Positions 8,292-16,652 of a stretch of DNA of 64,000 nucleotides are shown here, in pieces. A program made the translations under genes and the position numbers. Position 1 is the first letter of the stretch, and the number at the start of each line of letters is the position of its first letter. This stretch comes from an uncultured bacterium (GTDB lineage Bacteria > Desulfobacterota > BSN033 > UBA1163), in assembly GCA_938002255.1 (NCBI GenBank), contig CALLAL010000002.1, positions 22,422 through 86,421 on the forward strand, in the 5' to 3' direction. The notes under the pieces are model-generated. The model was given only the letters and a program-made list of their open reading frames with translations. It searched no databases and had not been told where the DNA came from.

Positions 8292-8657
8292 TCAACGAAG
8301 AACCCACTCTGGAATGAAATATCTCTCGTCAGGGGTTAATTTTCTTGAAAACTTGCCTGTGCCATCGGAGTCTAAAAGAAGGTAATCCATGGGAGGAATT
8401 TGATCACTATCTACAGCATAGGCAAAAATCTTTCCGTTTCCACTGAGCCTTGCAACATGACCTCCGTTTGGAGTGTAAAATTTCTCAATAATCACTTCTG
8501 CTCCATCCACTGTTCGAATTGAAATGGAATAAGGAGTGATGCCACTCAACTCAGGAACTGGCCATCCCTCTTTTCGGAATTCTTCGGCGATGGAAATCAT
8601 CGGGAATGATACCATCCAGAGAAGTAGATATATAGGAAAAGGAAAAAATTTAATCAT
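8292..8657 (-). CDS. Small secreted protein, unknown
   Basis: 121 residues with a signal peptide (hydrophobic 5-22, likely cut after SIA). The mature region includes ELSGITPYSISIRTVDGAEV and PPMDYLLLDSDGTGKFSRKL, the latter with a DSDGTGKF acidic loop resembling a dockerin or EF-type Ca2+ loop. No family recognised. It is 45 bp downstream of trxB on the same strand and just upstream of the sigma-54 promoter of the next unit. No clear Shine-Dalgarno. Confidence 0.6.
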   Translation of the reverse strand: MIKFFPFPIYLLLWMVSFPMISIAEEFRKEGWPVPELSGITPYSISIRTVDGAEVIIEKFYTPNGGHVARLSGNGKIFAYAVDSDQIPPMDYLLLDSDGTGKFSRKLTPDERYFIPEWVLR

Positions 8658-8702
8658 CGATCATTGACCATCGCCTGCTAATCATGAACCATCACAAAGG
8701 CA

Positions 8703-9638
8703 CTACTTCTCTTCTTCCAGATATTTCTCGGCTGCAACAGCCGCTGTGGCTCCATCTCCTACAGAGGTTGAAATCTGGCGAAGCAATTTTTTCCTGCAAT
8801 CTCCAGCAGCAAAGATTCCTTTGAGGGAGGTTTCGCAATTCTCATTTGTAAGAATATACCCTTCGCGATCCATTTGGACCAGGTCCTTTAAAAATTGGGT
8901 TCGGGGCATCAGGCCTATGAAAAGAAAAGCGCCCTCGACCTCCATCTCTGTCATTTCACCTGTCTTTACATTCTTCACAACAACCGAACGAACGACATCA
9001 TCTCCTTTAATCTCCTCCACAACAGAGTTCCAGAGAAATTTGATCTTCGGGTGACTCATAGCTCGTTCCTGATAAATCTTTGTCGCCCGAAGTGCGTCCC
9101 TGCGATGAATAATGGTCAACTCTTTGACGAATTTCGTTAGAAAAAGCGCCTCGGTGAGTGCGGAGTCCCCCCCTCCAACAACGACAATGCGGCTATCTTT
9201 GAAAAAAGCCCCGTCACAGGTAGCACAGTAGGAAATTCCCTTCCCCTTAAACTCCTCTTCCCCCGGAACACCCAGTTTACGATATTCCGTGCCAGTGCAG
9301 ATGATGAGTGCTCGGCAAAAATAATCACCCCCGTACGTTTTCACCTTTTTACGTTCGTTTTCTATGGAAACTTCCAAGACCTCATCATTAATGGTTTCCA
9401 TGCCGAACCGTTTTGCCTGTTCTTCCATCAATCGGCTCAACGCCTCTCCACTCACTCCCTGCGGGAATCCCGGATAATTCTCTATCTGTTCGGTGGTCAT
9501 CATCTGTCCCCCGAAAATGCCACTTTCGATCAGAAGCGTTTTCAACCTTGCCCTCGATGTATAAAGTCCAGCAGTCAGACCCGCTGGTCCTCCTCCGATA
9601 ATAACCACGTCATAAAGTCCCTTCTCTTCGGTTCCCAT
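8703..9638 (-). CDS. trxB: Thioredoxin reductase
   Basis: NADPH-dependent flavoenzyme that reduces thioredoxin; 311 residues, usual length. Shows the FAD Rossmann motif (IIGGGPAGLTAGLY), the redox-active CATCDGAF disulfide, the NADPH motif (VVVGGGDSALTEA) and the C-terminal FAD motif (GIFAAGDCR). ATG is preceded by CAGGAGAG. It has its own promoter and is divergent from ndk. Confidence 0.95.
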   Translation of the reverse strand: MGTEEKGLYDVVIIGGGPAGLTAGLYTSRARLKTLLIESGIFGGQMMTTEQIENYPGFPQGVSGEALSRLMEEQAKRFGMETINDEVLEVSIENERKKVKTYGGDYFCRALIICTGTEYRKLGVPGEEEFKGKGISYCATCDGAFFKDSRIVVVGGGDSALTEALFLTKFVKELTIIHRRDALRATKIYQERAMSHPKIKFLWNSVVEEIKGDDVVRSVVVKNVKTGEMTEMEVEGAFLFIGLMPRTQFLKDLVQMDREGYILTNENCETSLKGIFAAGDCRKKLLRQISTSVGDGATAAVAAEKYLEEEK

Positions 9639-9668
9639 CCAAATCTCTCCTGTTTCTGAATTGATCTA

Positions 9669-9698
9669 TGTATAGTCGAAGGAAGGCGGCTTTGTCAA
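9669..9698 (-). promoter_or_regulatory. Promoter of trxB
   Basis: TTGACA (9698-9693), 18-bp spacer, TATACA (9674-9669) on the minus strand, 31 bp before the trxB start. Confidence 0.65.
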
Positions 9699-9747
9699 CT
9701 TTTGCTGGCCGTTTCGGTAGACATGACAAGAGATTCTCACCCTCACC

Positions 9748-9777
9748 TTGACAAGAAAGATTACAGGAAGATAGATT
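9748..9777 (+). promoter_or_regulatory. Promoter of ndk-rlmN
   Basis: TTGACA (9748-9753), 18-bp spacer, TAGATT (9772-9777), 31 bp before the ndk GTG start; divergent from the trxB promoter. Confidence 0.55.
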
Positions 9778-9807
9778 ATACAAAAATGATCTATATGGGA
9801 GGCGCAT

Positions 9808-10227
9808 GTGGAAAGAACTTTATCAATTGTTAAACCAGATGGGGTGAGCAAGAAATTGATTGGAGAGGTGATTAAACGCTTTGAGAGCCATGGGCTTCGG
9901 GTCATTGGACTGAAGATGATCTGGATGAACAAAAAAGAAGCAGAGGGATTTTATGCCGTTCATCGGGGAAAATCTTTCTACGAGAGCCTGACCAACTTTA
10001 TGTCCTCAGGTCCTTCTGTGGTAATGGTCCTGGAGGGGGAAAACGCCATTTCAAAAACGAGGGAATTGATGGGTGCCACAGACCCCAAAAAAGCTGAAGA
10101 AGGAACCCTCAGACGTCAGTACGCCTCGAACATTGAACAGAATATTGTCCATGGTTCAGACGCACCTGAAACGGCTGCCTCTGAAATCAGTTACTTTTTC
10201 AATGCCCTGGAGATCTTTCCTCTTTGA
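9808..10227 (+). CDS. ndk: Nucleoside diphosphate kinase
   Basis: Transfers the gamma-phosphate of ATP to nucleoside diphosphates. 139 residues; ERTLSIVKPDGV at the N-terminus and NIVHGSDAPETA with the phosphorylated His. GTG start with GGGAGG 4 nt upstream. Its TGA overlaps the TTG start of rlmN (TTGA), so the two are translationally coupled. Confidence 0.96.
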   Translation: MERTLSIVKPDGVSKKLIGEVIKRFESHGLRVIGLKMIWMNKKEAEGFYAVHRGKSFYESLTNFMSSGPSVVMVLEGENAISKTRELMGATDPKKAEEGTLRRQYASNIEQNIVHGSDAPETAASEISYFFNALEIFPL

Positions 10228-11273
10228 GCATCCCAAAAATTGATCTCAAGAATTTAAGTCCCTTGGAATTAGAGTATTTCATCTCTTCCCTTGGAAAGGA
10301 ACGGTACCGGAGCCTTCAGATCCTGAGATGGCTCTATCTCAAAGGCGCTGAAACCTTTGAAGAGATGACCAATCTCTCTAAATCGTTCCGTCAGGCCCTG
10401 GAGCAGGTCAGTTTCATATCCATCCTCCATCCCACTTACGTCGAAGAGAGTCGGGATGGAACGAAAAAATTTCTCTTCCAGCTTGAGGATGGGCATCGAA
10501 TCGAAAGCGTTCTCATCCCGGAGAAAAGGCGCCTCACCCTCTGTGTTTCCACTCAGGCTGGATGTGCCATGGGATGCCGTTTTTGCCTTACCGGTCAGAT
10601 GGGATTTAAAAGGAATCTTAGCACCGCAGAGATCATCAATCAGATTCTCTCGGTAAGAAAGACCCTTCCCCCTCAAACCTCTATTACGAATATTGTATTG
10701 ATGGGAATGGGAGAACCTCTCAATAATTATGAGAATACCTTAAGGGCAGTTATCCTGATGACACATCCTGAAGCTTTTAAATTCTCATCTCGAAGGGTCA
10801 CCCTTTCAACGGTAGGCCTCTTGCCCCAACTTGAACAATTGATGAAAGAGACGGTCCGTTTCCGGCTGGCTATTTCTCTTAATGCCTCAAATGAAGAGAC
10901 CCGTAGCCGTTTGATGCCGAGTAATCGCCACCACCCCATGAAGAAGGTCTTAGAACTCTGCCGAACATTTCCCCTTCCCCCTCGAGTCCGTATCACCTTC
11001 GAATATGTGATGATCGAAGGGGAAAACGACTCTCCTGAAGATGCTAAGAATCTCTTGAAACTTTTAAAAGGGATCCCATCTAAAGTGAATCTCATCCCTC
11101 TGAATGAAGCCCCTAACATTCCCTTCCGTAAACCTCCAGAAGAAAAAATTCTCACCTTTCAGGAAATCCTGATGAAAGGAGGGGTAACCGCCATTGTCCG
11201 AGCGAGCAAAGGCGCTGACATCTCTGCGGCCTGCGGCCAACTCCAGGGCAAACCAATGATCACACACCCATAA
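10224..11273 (+). CDS. rlmN: 23S rRNA/tRNA A2503/A37 C2-methyltransferase
   Basis: Radical-SAM enzyme that methylates C2 of A2503 in 23S rRNA and A37 in some tRNAs. 349 residues. Radical SAM cluster motif CAMGCRFCLTG (CxxxCxxC), GMGEPLNNYE, ISLNAS, and the C-terminal ISAACGQL with the second catalytic Cys. Starts with TTG overlapping the ndk stop codon. Confidence 0.95.
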   Translation: MSIPKIDLKNLSPLELEYFISSLGKERYRSLQILRWLYLKGAETFEEMTNLSKSFRQALEQVSFISILHPTYVEESRDGTKKFLFQLEDGHRIESVLIPEKRRLTLCVSTQAGCAMGCRFCLTGQMGFKRNLSTAEIINQILSVRKTLPPQTSITNIVLMGMGEPLNNYENTLRAVILMTHPEAFKFSSRRVTLSTVGLLPQLEQLMKETVRFRLAISLNASNEETRSRLMPSNRHHPMKKVLELCRTFPLPPRVRITFEYVMIEGENDSPEDAKNLLKLLKGIPSKVNLIPLNEAPNIPFRKPPEEKILTFQEILMKGGVTAIVRASKGADISAACGQLQGKPMITHP

Positions 11274-11339
11274 ATGCCCCTCTCTTTCCCCCCCCCACCC
11301 CTTAGGATTTCTACGGACCCCGTTTCACACATGGTTGGT

Positions 11340-11368
11340 TTGACAGGTTAGAACAAATCGATTACCAT
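11340..11368 (+). promoter_or_regulatory. Promoter of mtnP operon
   Basis: TTGACA (11340-11345), 17-bp spacer, TACCAT (11363-11368), 29 bp upstream of the mtnP start. Confidence 0.55.
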
Positions 11369-11397
11369 AAGTTTCGATCAACACAGGGAGGATGAAT

Positions 11398-12258
11398 ATG
11401 ACAGAAAAGATGGTTGGAGTGATCGGGGGATCAGGTCTTTATGAAATGGAAGGACTTGAAGGTATAGAAGAAATCTCTCTCACCACCCCTTTTGGAAATC
11501 CCTCGGACTCGATTGTGATCGGGCGTCTTGAGGGGGTAAAGATCGCCTTTTTACCCCGTCATGGCAAGGGACATCGCATCCAGCCTTCATCTCTTAATTT
11601 CAGGGCTAACATCTATGCCATGAAGAAATTGGGAGTGCAGTGGATTATCGGCGTGAGCGCTGTGGGATCCATGAAGGAGCACATCCATCCAGGGGATATG
11701 GTGATTCCCAACCAATTCATTGACCGGACCGTTGGTCGTCCAAACACCTTCTTTAGTGATGGCGTGGTCTGTCACATCAGCTTTGCCGATCCAGTCTGCC
11801 CTACCCTGAGCCAGATCCTTGGAAAAGCCGGTGAAGAGGTCGGGGCTACCGTCCACAAAGAGGGGACTTATATCTGTATTGAAGGACCACAGTTCTCCAC
11901 GCGGGCAGAGTCCCGTTTATACCGTTCCTGGGGTGTTGATGTGATTGGGATGACCAATCTCCCCGAAGCACGGCTTGCTCGTGAGGCAGAAATCTGTTAT
12001 GCCACCCTCGCATTTGCCACAGATTATGACTGCTGGCACCAGGAGGCAGGAGACGTTTCCATCGGCGATGTTCTTCGAATCCTTGCCCAGAGCGTACGCA
12101 TAGCTAAGAGTACCATACGAAAAGCTATCCAATCCTTACCTGAAAAAAGGGAGTGCCTCTGTGCCACCGCATTGAAACACGCCCTGATTACGAGCAAGAA
12201 GTTGATTCCTGAAAAGACCAAAAAGGATTTAGAACCGATTATTGGTAAGTATTTGTAG
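11398..12258 (+). CDS. mtnP: S-methyl-5'-thioadenosine phosphorylase
   Basis: Purine nucleoside phosphorylase family 2; cleaves methylthioadenosine to adenine and methylthioribose-1-phosphate (methionine salvage). Motifs: [84 protein letters not shown]. The start at 11398 is preferred because GGGAGG lies at proper spacing; the ATG at 11392 abuts it. The MtnX-like domain three genes downstream may belong to the same pathway. A related 6-oxopurine specificity cannot be excluded. Confidence 0.9.
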   Translation: MTEKMVGVIGGSGLYEMEGLEGIEEISLTTPFGNPSDSIVIGRLEGVKIAFLPRHGKGHRIQPSSLNFRANIYAMKKLGVQWIIGVSAVGSMKEHIHPGDMVIPNQFIDRTVGRPNTFFSDGVVCHISFADPVCPTLSQILGKAGEEVGATVHKEGTYICIEGPQFSTRAESRLYRSWGVDVIGMTNLPEARLAREAEICYATLAFATDYDCWHQEAGDVSIGDVLRILAQSVRIAKSTIRKAIQSLPEKRECLCATALKHALITSKKLIPEKTKKDLEPIIGKYL

Positions 12259-12269
12259 AAAAAAACACA

Positions 12270-12325
12270 TGGTCCCCCCTCTTCCCATCCCACTCCCCCG
12301 ATGGGGAGAGGGGAAGGGTGAGGGG
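12270..12325. repeat. Imperfect C-rich/G-rich palindrome
   Basis: Intergenic hairpin between mtnP and the next gene: CCCCTCTTCCC on one side and GGGGAGAGGGGAAGGGTGAGGGG on the other. This type of palindromic unit is common between genes of this group; a shorter cousin lies near 5325-5350 between prs and tRNA-Gln. Confidence 0.5.
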
Positions 12326-12327
12326 AG

Positions 12328-12792
12328 ATGAAGTTCATTGCGGATCGGACACTCGGAAAACTCGTTAAACAATTGAGAATGCTTGGCTATGATACGCTTT
12401 ATTTTCAGGGAGATGATTTTCATCGCCTCCTCCATCTGGCCCGTGAGGAAGAACGGATCATTCTGACTCGTAGCAGGAAACTGGCAGCAAGACGCCCCAG
12501 AGATCGTATCCTCACAATCATGGAAGATCTACCCTCACGGCAACTTGAAGAGATGATTCAAAAAGCTTCTCTTCAACTTGACGAGAACCTTCTCTTCAGC
12601 CGATGCCTTCTCTGCAATGATCCTCTCAAGGAAATCTCTCGACCTGAGGTAGAGGGCAAGGTGCCCGATTTCATCTTTTCCCAGCAGAAAGATTTCTATG
12701 GTTGCCCCACCTGTAAAAGGATCTACTGGCCAGGGACACACTTGAGGACCATGGTTCAAAAAGTCGAAGGTTTAAAGAAGATTGGACAGTAA
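12328..12792 (+). CDS. Mut7-C RNase domain protein
   Basis: 154 residues. The N-terminal half (KFIADRTLGKLVKQLRMLGYDT ending TRSRKLA) is the PIN-like Mut7-C domain with the catalytic-type Asp near the start. The C-terminal half is a zinc ribbon (CLLC ... CPTC). Probably an RNA-processing nuclease or RNA-binding protein; substrate unknown. The next gene, rsmD, starts 1 nt after its stop, so it sits in an RNA-modification/CoA operon. Confidence 0.85.
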   Translation: MKFIADRTLGKLVKQLRMLGYDTLYFQGDDFHRLLHLAREEERIILTRSRKLAARRPRDRILTIMEDLPSRQLEEMIQKASLQLDENLLFSRCLLCNDPLKEISRPEVEGKVPDFIFSQQKDFYGCPTCKRIYWPGTHLRTMVQKVEGLKKIGQ

Positions 12793-12793
12793 G

Positions 12794-13366
12794 ATGCGGA
12801 TCATTAGCGGAACATCAAAGGGGCGGAAGTTGACAACCCTTAAAGGGCCTTTCTTACGTCCAACCTCAGATCGGGTTAAAGAATCCATCTTCAATATCCT
12901 GGGTGAAAACGTTGAAGGAAAGATCATTCTCGATCTTTTTGCCGGCACAGGCAATTTAGGAATCGAAGCCCTGAGTCGGGGTGCCAAAAAAGCTGTTTTC
13001 GTTGAAAGGGCAAGAGAGGCTCTGAGAACGATACAGAACAATCTCCTCCAGTGCGGGTTTTTCAACCAGGCGGAGATCCTTCCGAAAGACGTGAGCCGGG
13101 CCATTGGAATTCTTGAAGAACGAGGAGAATCGTTTGATCTCATTTTAATGGATCCTCCTTACGAACAAGGTTGGGTGGAAAGAACCATCCTAAAACTCAA
13201 TAACGCTCCGATTTATCATGAAGATTCCTTACTGGTGATTGAGCATAGTCGACGCGAACCTTTGCCGGAAAAGATGGGAAGATGGGTCCTGTTGAAACAG
13301 AGAAAGATAGGAGATACCCTTATCTCCATATTAAAATGTTCGGGCAGGTCTCAGGAGGACCCATGA
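12794..13366 (+). CDS. rsmD: 16S rRNA m2G966 methyltransferase
   Basis: SAM-dependent methyltransferase of 190 residues modifying G966 of 16S rRNA. MRIISGTSKGRKL N-terminus, SAM motif DLFAGTGNLGIEALSRGA, and catalytic DPPY. ATG at 12794 directly follows the previous stop codon. Coupled to coaD, the usual rsmD-coaD pairing. Confidence 0.94.
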   Translation: MRIISGTSKGRKLTTLKGPFLRPTSDRVKESIFNILGENVEGKIILDLFAGTGNLGIEALSRGAKKAVFVERAREALRTIQNNLLQCGFFNQAEILPKDVSRAIGILEERGESFDLILMDPPYEQGWVERTILKLNNAPIYHEDSLLVIEHSRREPLPEKMGRWVLLKQRKIGDTLISILKCSGRSQEDP

Positions 13367-13403
13367 CATGACGAAAGGAAGAAAGAAAGGAGATCAGACG
13401 CAT

Positions 13404-13922
13404 ATGGGAAAGGTAGCCATCTATCCTGGATCTTTTGACCCCCTCACCTACGGTCATATCGACATCGTAGAGAGGGCTTTAGCAATTTTTGACAAGGTGA
13501 TTCTCGCCATTGCTCACGATGCAGAGAAGAAACCTCTGTTTACCGTTCAGGAACGGGTGGAGATGGCAAAATTGATCTTTAAGGACACCCCTGGCGTGGT
13601 TGTAGATAGCTTCAAAGGATTGCTCGTCAATTATGTTGAAAAATCGAATGCCAAAGTCATTTTGAGAGGATTACGAGCGACTTCTGATTTTGAATATGAA
13701 TATCATATGGCCTCGATGAACCGGAGTCTCAACGTCCACCTCGATACCCTTTTCATGATGACCAGCAAGGATTATTTCTTTGTCTCTTCACGAACCATTA
13801 AAGAGGTGGCTAAACTGGGTGGCACTGTTGAAGGATTGGTTCCCGATTTGGTCGCTCGACGGTTAAAAGAAAAATTTAAACTGCCCGTTGGAGAAAGAAG
13901 ACTGATCGGCTGGGATGATTGA
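13404..13922 (+). CDS. coaD: Phosphopantetheine adenylyltransferase
   Basis: Penultimate step of coenzyme A synthesis. YPGSFDPLTYGHIDI nucleotide-binding T/HxGH-type motif near the N-terminus and the SSRTIKEVA C-terminal motif. The frame opens 12 codons earlier, but ATG 13404 is preceded by AAGGAG and gives the standard start. About 172 residues. Confidence 0.95.
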   Translation: MGKVAIYPGSFDPLTYGHIDIVERALAIFDKVILAIAHDAEKKPLFTVQERVEMAKLIFKDTPGVVVDSFKGLLVNYVEKSNAKVILRGLRATSDFEYEYHMASMNRSLNVHLDTLFMMTSKDYFFVSSRTIKEVAKLGGTVEGLVPDLVARRLKEKFKLPVGERRLIGWDD

Positions 13923-13925
13923 CGA

Positions 13926-15206
13926 ATGAAAAAACTGATCCTCTGTGATTTTGACGGAACAATTAGCCTCCAGGACATGGGATATGTCTTGCTCAACCGA
14001 TTCAGCTCCGGAGATTGGGAAGAAATTGATCGGGAGTTCTGTGCGGGCAAGATCGGATCCAGAGAGGCGTACACCCGCATCATCAAAATCCTGCGGGGAA
14101 CAGAAGCTGAAGTCTTTCATTTCATCCGTGAGCAGGTCAAGATGGATCCTTCCTTTAAACCCTTCTATCGTTACTGCCAGGAGCATGAAATTGATGTAAA
14201 GATTGTAAGCGATGGCCTGGATGTTTATATCCGAACTGCTCTCGACCTTAACCACCTCTCTGAAATTCCATTTTACTCCAATAGAGCCTATCTGGAAAAG
14301 AATGGATCAATGGCTGTCTCCTTTCCCCATACCAACGAGGACTGCGGACGTTGTGGCACCTGTAAAAAGCAGATCGTAGAACATCACCGGAAGGATTACG
14401 ATCGGATCTATTTCGTTGGTAATGGCCTTTCTGACCGATGCGCAGCCCGGGAGGCTGATTTTACCTTTGCCAAAGATATTCTCTATGCTTACTGCATTGA
14501 CCAGAACATTTCTTGCCATTTCTTCCAAAACTTCGACGATATTACCGGAGATTTGAAGAAAAAGATTCGCGGGATGATTTTTGACCTGGATGGAACGCTC
14601 ATCGAAGCTTATGAAGCGATTTACCTTGGATTAAAAGAGGTCTTTGAGCAGTCTGGAAGAGACATTTTTCCTTACGCTAAGTTGAAGACCTATCTCAAGG
14701 CTGATCTTGAATCGACGCTTTACCAGTTCTTTACGCCAGAGGAGACAGTCAAAAATATTCCTGTCATGCGGAAGAGATACGAGGAGGTCTATCTCGAACA
14801 TACTCACTTACTAAATGGCGCAAGGGAAGTGCTTGAGGACCTTCATCGGAGAGGAACCTTCCTTGCGGTGGCCTCTAATAAATTTGGGAAGTTCTCACGT
14901 CTGGCACTTGAGCATTTAAAGGTTTCATCCTATTTCAAATCAGTGATTGGTGCTGGAGATGTTTCACGGAATAAACCCTCCCCCGATATGATCCATTTAG
15001 CCCTCATCGAGATGGGACTCCCCCCCAAAGATGTCATTTTTGTTGGCGATACACTGACCGATATTGAGACAGGAAAGGAAGCTGGGGTGGATGTCTATGC
15101 TATTCCCACTGGGTTTCACACCAAAAAGGAACTTTCTCAACAGAGACCAAAACGAATCTTAAGGAACCTCAAGGAGCTTGTCGATTTACTCGATCGCCCT
15201 CTATGA
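13926..15206 (+). CDS. Fused tandem HAD phosphatase (MtnX-like + Gph-like)
   Basis: 426 residues with two complete HAD phosphatase domains. Domain 1 (about 1-210) starts ILCDFDGTIS and contains KIVSDGLDVYI and FVGNGLSDRCAA, resembling MtnX / phosphoserine-phosphatase-like enzymes. Domain 2 (about 216-426) starts MIFDLDGTLIEA with AVASNK, NKPSPDMI and FVGDTLTDIETGKEAG, resembling phosphoglycolate phosphatase. All four HAD motifs are visible in each. A CGRCGTC cluster (about 140-146) in domain 1 may bind metal. It starts 4 nt after coaD. Given mtnP upstream, domain 1 may act in methionine salvage; this is inference. Confidence 0.85.
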   Translation: MKKLILCDFDGTISLQDMGYVLLNRFSSGDWEEIDREFCAGKIGSREAYTRIIKILRGTEAEVFHFIREQVKMDPSFKPFYRYCQEHEIDVKIVSDGLDVYIRTALDLNHLSEIPFYSNRAYLEKNGSMAVSFPHTNEDCGRCGTCKKQIVEHHRKDYDRIYFVGNGLSDRCAAREADFTFAKDILYAYCIDQNISCHFFQNFDDITGDLKKKIRGMIFDLDGTLIEAYEAIYLGLKEVFEQSGRDIFPYAKLKTYLKADLESTLYQFFTPEETVKNIPVMRKRYEEVYLEHTHLLNGAREVLEDLHRRGTFLAVASNKFGKFSRLALEHLKVSSYFKSVIGAGDVSRNKPSPDMIHLALIEMGLPPKDVIFVGDTLTDIETGKEAGVDVYAIPTGFHTKKELSQQRPKRILRNLKELVDLLDRPL

Positions 15207-15378
15207 TCCCGAGAGAAAGCCCGAGCCGTATCGAGAAGGTCCACTCCCATCTCCACAACCGCTCGAATAACGGACACCGCCTCTTCTCGACTAACCCGCT
15301 GTATGGGAATGCCTCCCTATCCTAATTGCGTTACCGTTAAACCAGTTTTCCAAGTTTAACTTTTCTGATTCGACTCAA
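15207..15378 (-). pseudogene. Aldo/keto reductase N-terminal remnant
   Basis: On the minus strand the first ~55 codons of an aldo/keto reductase can be read: RKVKLGK, one-base shift, TGLTVTQLG, an in-frame TAG, GGIPIQRVSREEAV, EMGVDLLDTARAF. This matches the barrel start of AKR proteins including the DTA catalytic Asp, but it carries a frameshift (near 15343), a stop codon (near 15320) and ends at the HAD gene. The rest of the gene is gone, so it is a decaying fragment. Confidence 0.7.
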
Positions 15379-15388
15379 GGGTTCCCTA

Positions 15389-15416
15389 CCTCACTCGAGA
15401 GAGGGTGTTTTCGGTT
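15389..15416. repeat. Partial end of the palindromic repeat
   Basis: CCTCA-N9-GGGTGTTTTCGGTT matches the outer end of the long repeat at 16376 and 63788 (CCTCAGTGATG-GGGTGTTTTCGGTTTAAA). Only the end is preserved. It touches the stop codon of the PAC2 gene and lies between that gene and the aldo/keto reductase remnant. Confidence 0.5.
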
Positions 15417-16302
15417 AATCTTCTCTCTTCTCCTCGTCCTCCTGCCTTTTTAAAAAGGCCTGGATATAGACAACCTTGTCATCTTTGGGTTCCTCTTTCC
15501 TATGGAAAGAAAAAGGGCGATCGGATTTCTGATGAGCCTCTTCTAATCGTTTGATGATTTCTTGGAGTTTGGGATCCTGCTTAACAAGATCATTCACTTG
15601 CTGGTCAAAAAAATCGCTTGCACTTTCAAGCTTTGAAAGATCCATCTCCATCTTCATCAATTCATTTAACTTGTCCAGAACCCCATAGACCACTCTGATA
15701 TTTCTCGCCTGCAAATACTGGGGAGCATGTCCCCAGAGGCTGATCGCTTTTATTCCCCTGTTTCGAGCGGCCTCAAGAAGGAATGTATGAATGCTGATGG
15801 GACCTGCGTATTCAGTTAGATTGAGCCCTGCCTCAAGAATCTCCTCTTTTAACTCTTCGTGGTTGTATAGGGCACTGACCACTGTGGGGTTGGTGTGGGG
15901 AACATAGTCATAGGTTCCTCCAAGCGTGAAGAGCTGCCTGACTCCGAACCTCTGGGCCAAGCCAAGGAACCGCTCGGCAAAGAGAGACCATCGAAAATGG
16001 GGCTCAATTCCAGAAAAGAGAATGAGGTCTCTTCCAATGGGGTCCTTTGCAAAGTAAAAATGGTTACCTGGAAGGTTTAATTCCAGCAGCCTTCCATGTT
16101 TGATGACGGCCACAGGACGGTTCAAAGAAATCTGGCAGAAAGGCTCGGTTGGGATGGAAGCAAATCGTTTCGCTTTCAATAGATCAATGAGATGCTGGAG
16201 AGAAAACGAAGAAACTTCCGCGGCATTCGGCCATCCCTCAAAACCGGCAATTAGATAGGGCTGATCCAGTTCTGGAACCTCTTCATAGGTGATTTCGTCC
16301 AT
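15415..16302 (-). CDS. PAC2 family protein
   Basis: 295 residues. N-terminal ITYEEVPELDQPYLIAGFEGWPNAAEV, RQLFTLGGTYDYVPHT and IKAISLWGHAPQYLQA are characteristic of the PAC2/proteasome-assembly-chaperone-like family (COG2047), which occurs in archaea, actinobacteria and some Desulfobacterota. The C-terminal ~80 residues are charged and predicted coiled (KLQEIIKRLEEAHQK). Function in bacteria is unknown; no proteasome gene is in the window. Monocistronic; start preceded by GGAGG. Confidence 0.8.
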   Translation of the reverse strand: MDEITYEEVPELDQPYLIAGFEGWPNAAEVSSFSLQHLIDLLKAKRFASIPTEPFCQISLNRPVAVIKHGRLLELNLPGNHFYFAKDPIGRDLILFSGIEPHFRWSLFAERFLGLAQRFGVRQLFTLGGTYDYVPHTNPTVVSALYNHEELKEEILEAGLNLTEYAGPISIHTFLLEAARNRGIKAISLWGHAPQYLQARNIRVVYGVLDKLNELMKMEMDLSKLESASDFFDQQVNDLVKQDPKLQEIIKRLEEAHQKSDRPFSFHRKEEPKDDKVVYIQAFLKRQEDEEKRED

Positions 16303-16375
16303 ATATATCCCTCCTTGGAAATCATATCTCTTCCATCACCTCTCTGTCAACCAACCCGTACATCCCTAAGTAACC

Positions 16376-16590
16376 CCTCAGTGATGGGGTGTTTTCAGTT
16401 TAAAAGGGTTGGAACGTTCCTCCTCCAAAACCTTCAATAGCGGTTATAAAAGGTTACCCCCAACGGGGCCCTCATGCCCTTTGAATCGGATTTTTTTGAA
16501 TCAGATTGGGTCGTTTGACGAACAGAGGTTTCGCTTCAAGGTTTTTCCGAAGCAACCTCCCAACCCTTTTTTATTTCTTTAACTGAGAGG
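16376..16590. repeat. Palindromic repeat element, copy A
   Basis: About 215 bp, roughly 90% identical to the inverse of 63788-64000. It starts CCTCAGT and ends near AACTGAG. The arms are imperfect inverted repeats placed symmetrically: AAAAGGGTTGG (16402-16412) with CCAACCCTTTT (16560-16570), and AAAACCTT (16427-16434) with AAGGTTTT (16538-16545). No coding frame. It fits a MITE-like or REP-like non-autonomous element. It fills the gap between the PAC2 gene and the hydrolase gene; the remaining 60 bp up to the hydrolase start holds only a ribosome-binding site. Confidence 0.75.
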
Positions 16591-16652
16591 TTACACCCCT
16601 AATCTTTTTTTTTGTTTTGGGTTGAGGAGTTCCCCAGGAGGAAAATTTAAGA

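Noticed and set aside
11285..11305. Run of about ten C residues upstream of mtnP
   Set aside because: Simple homopolymer in a short gap; no phase-variable gene depends on it.
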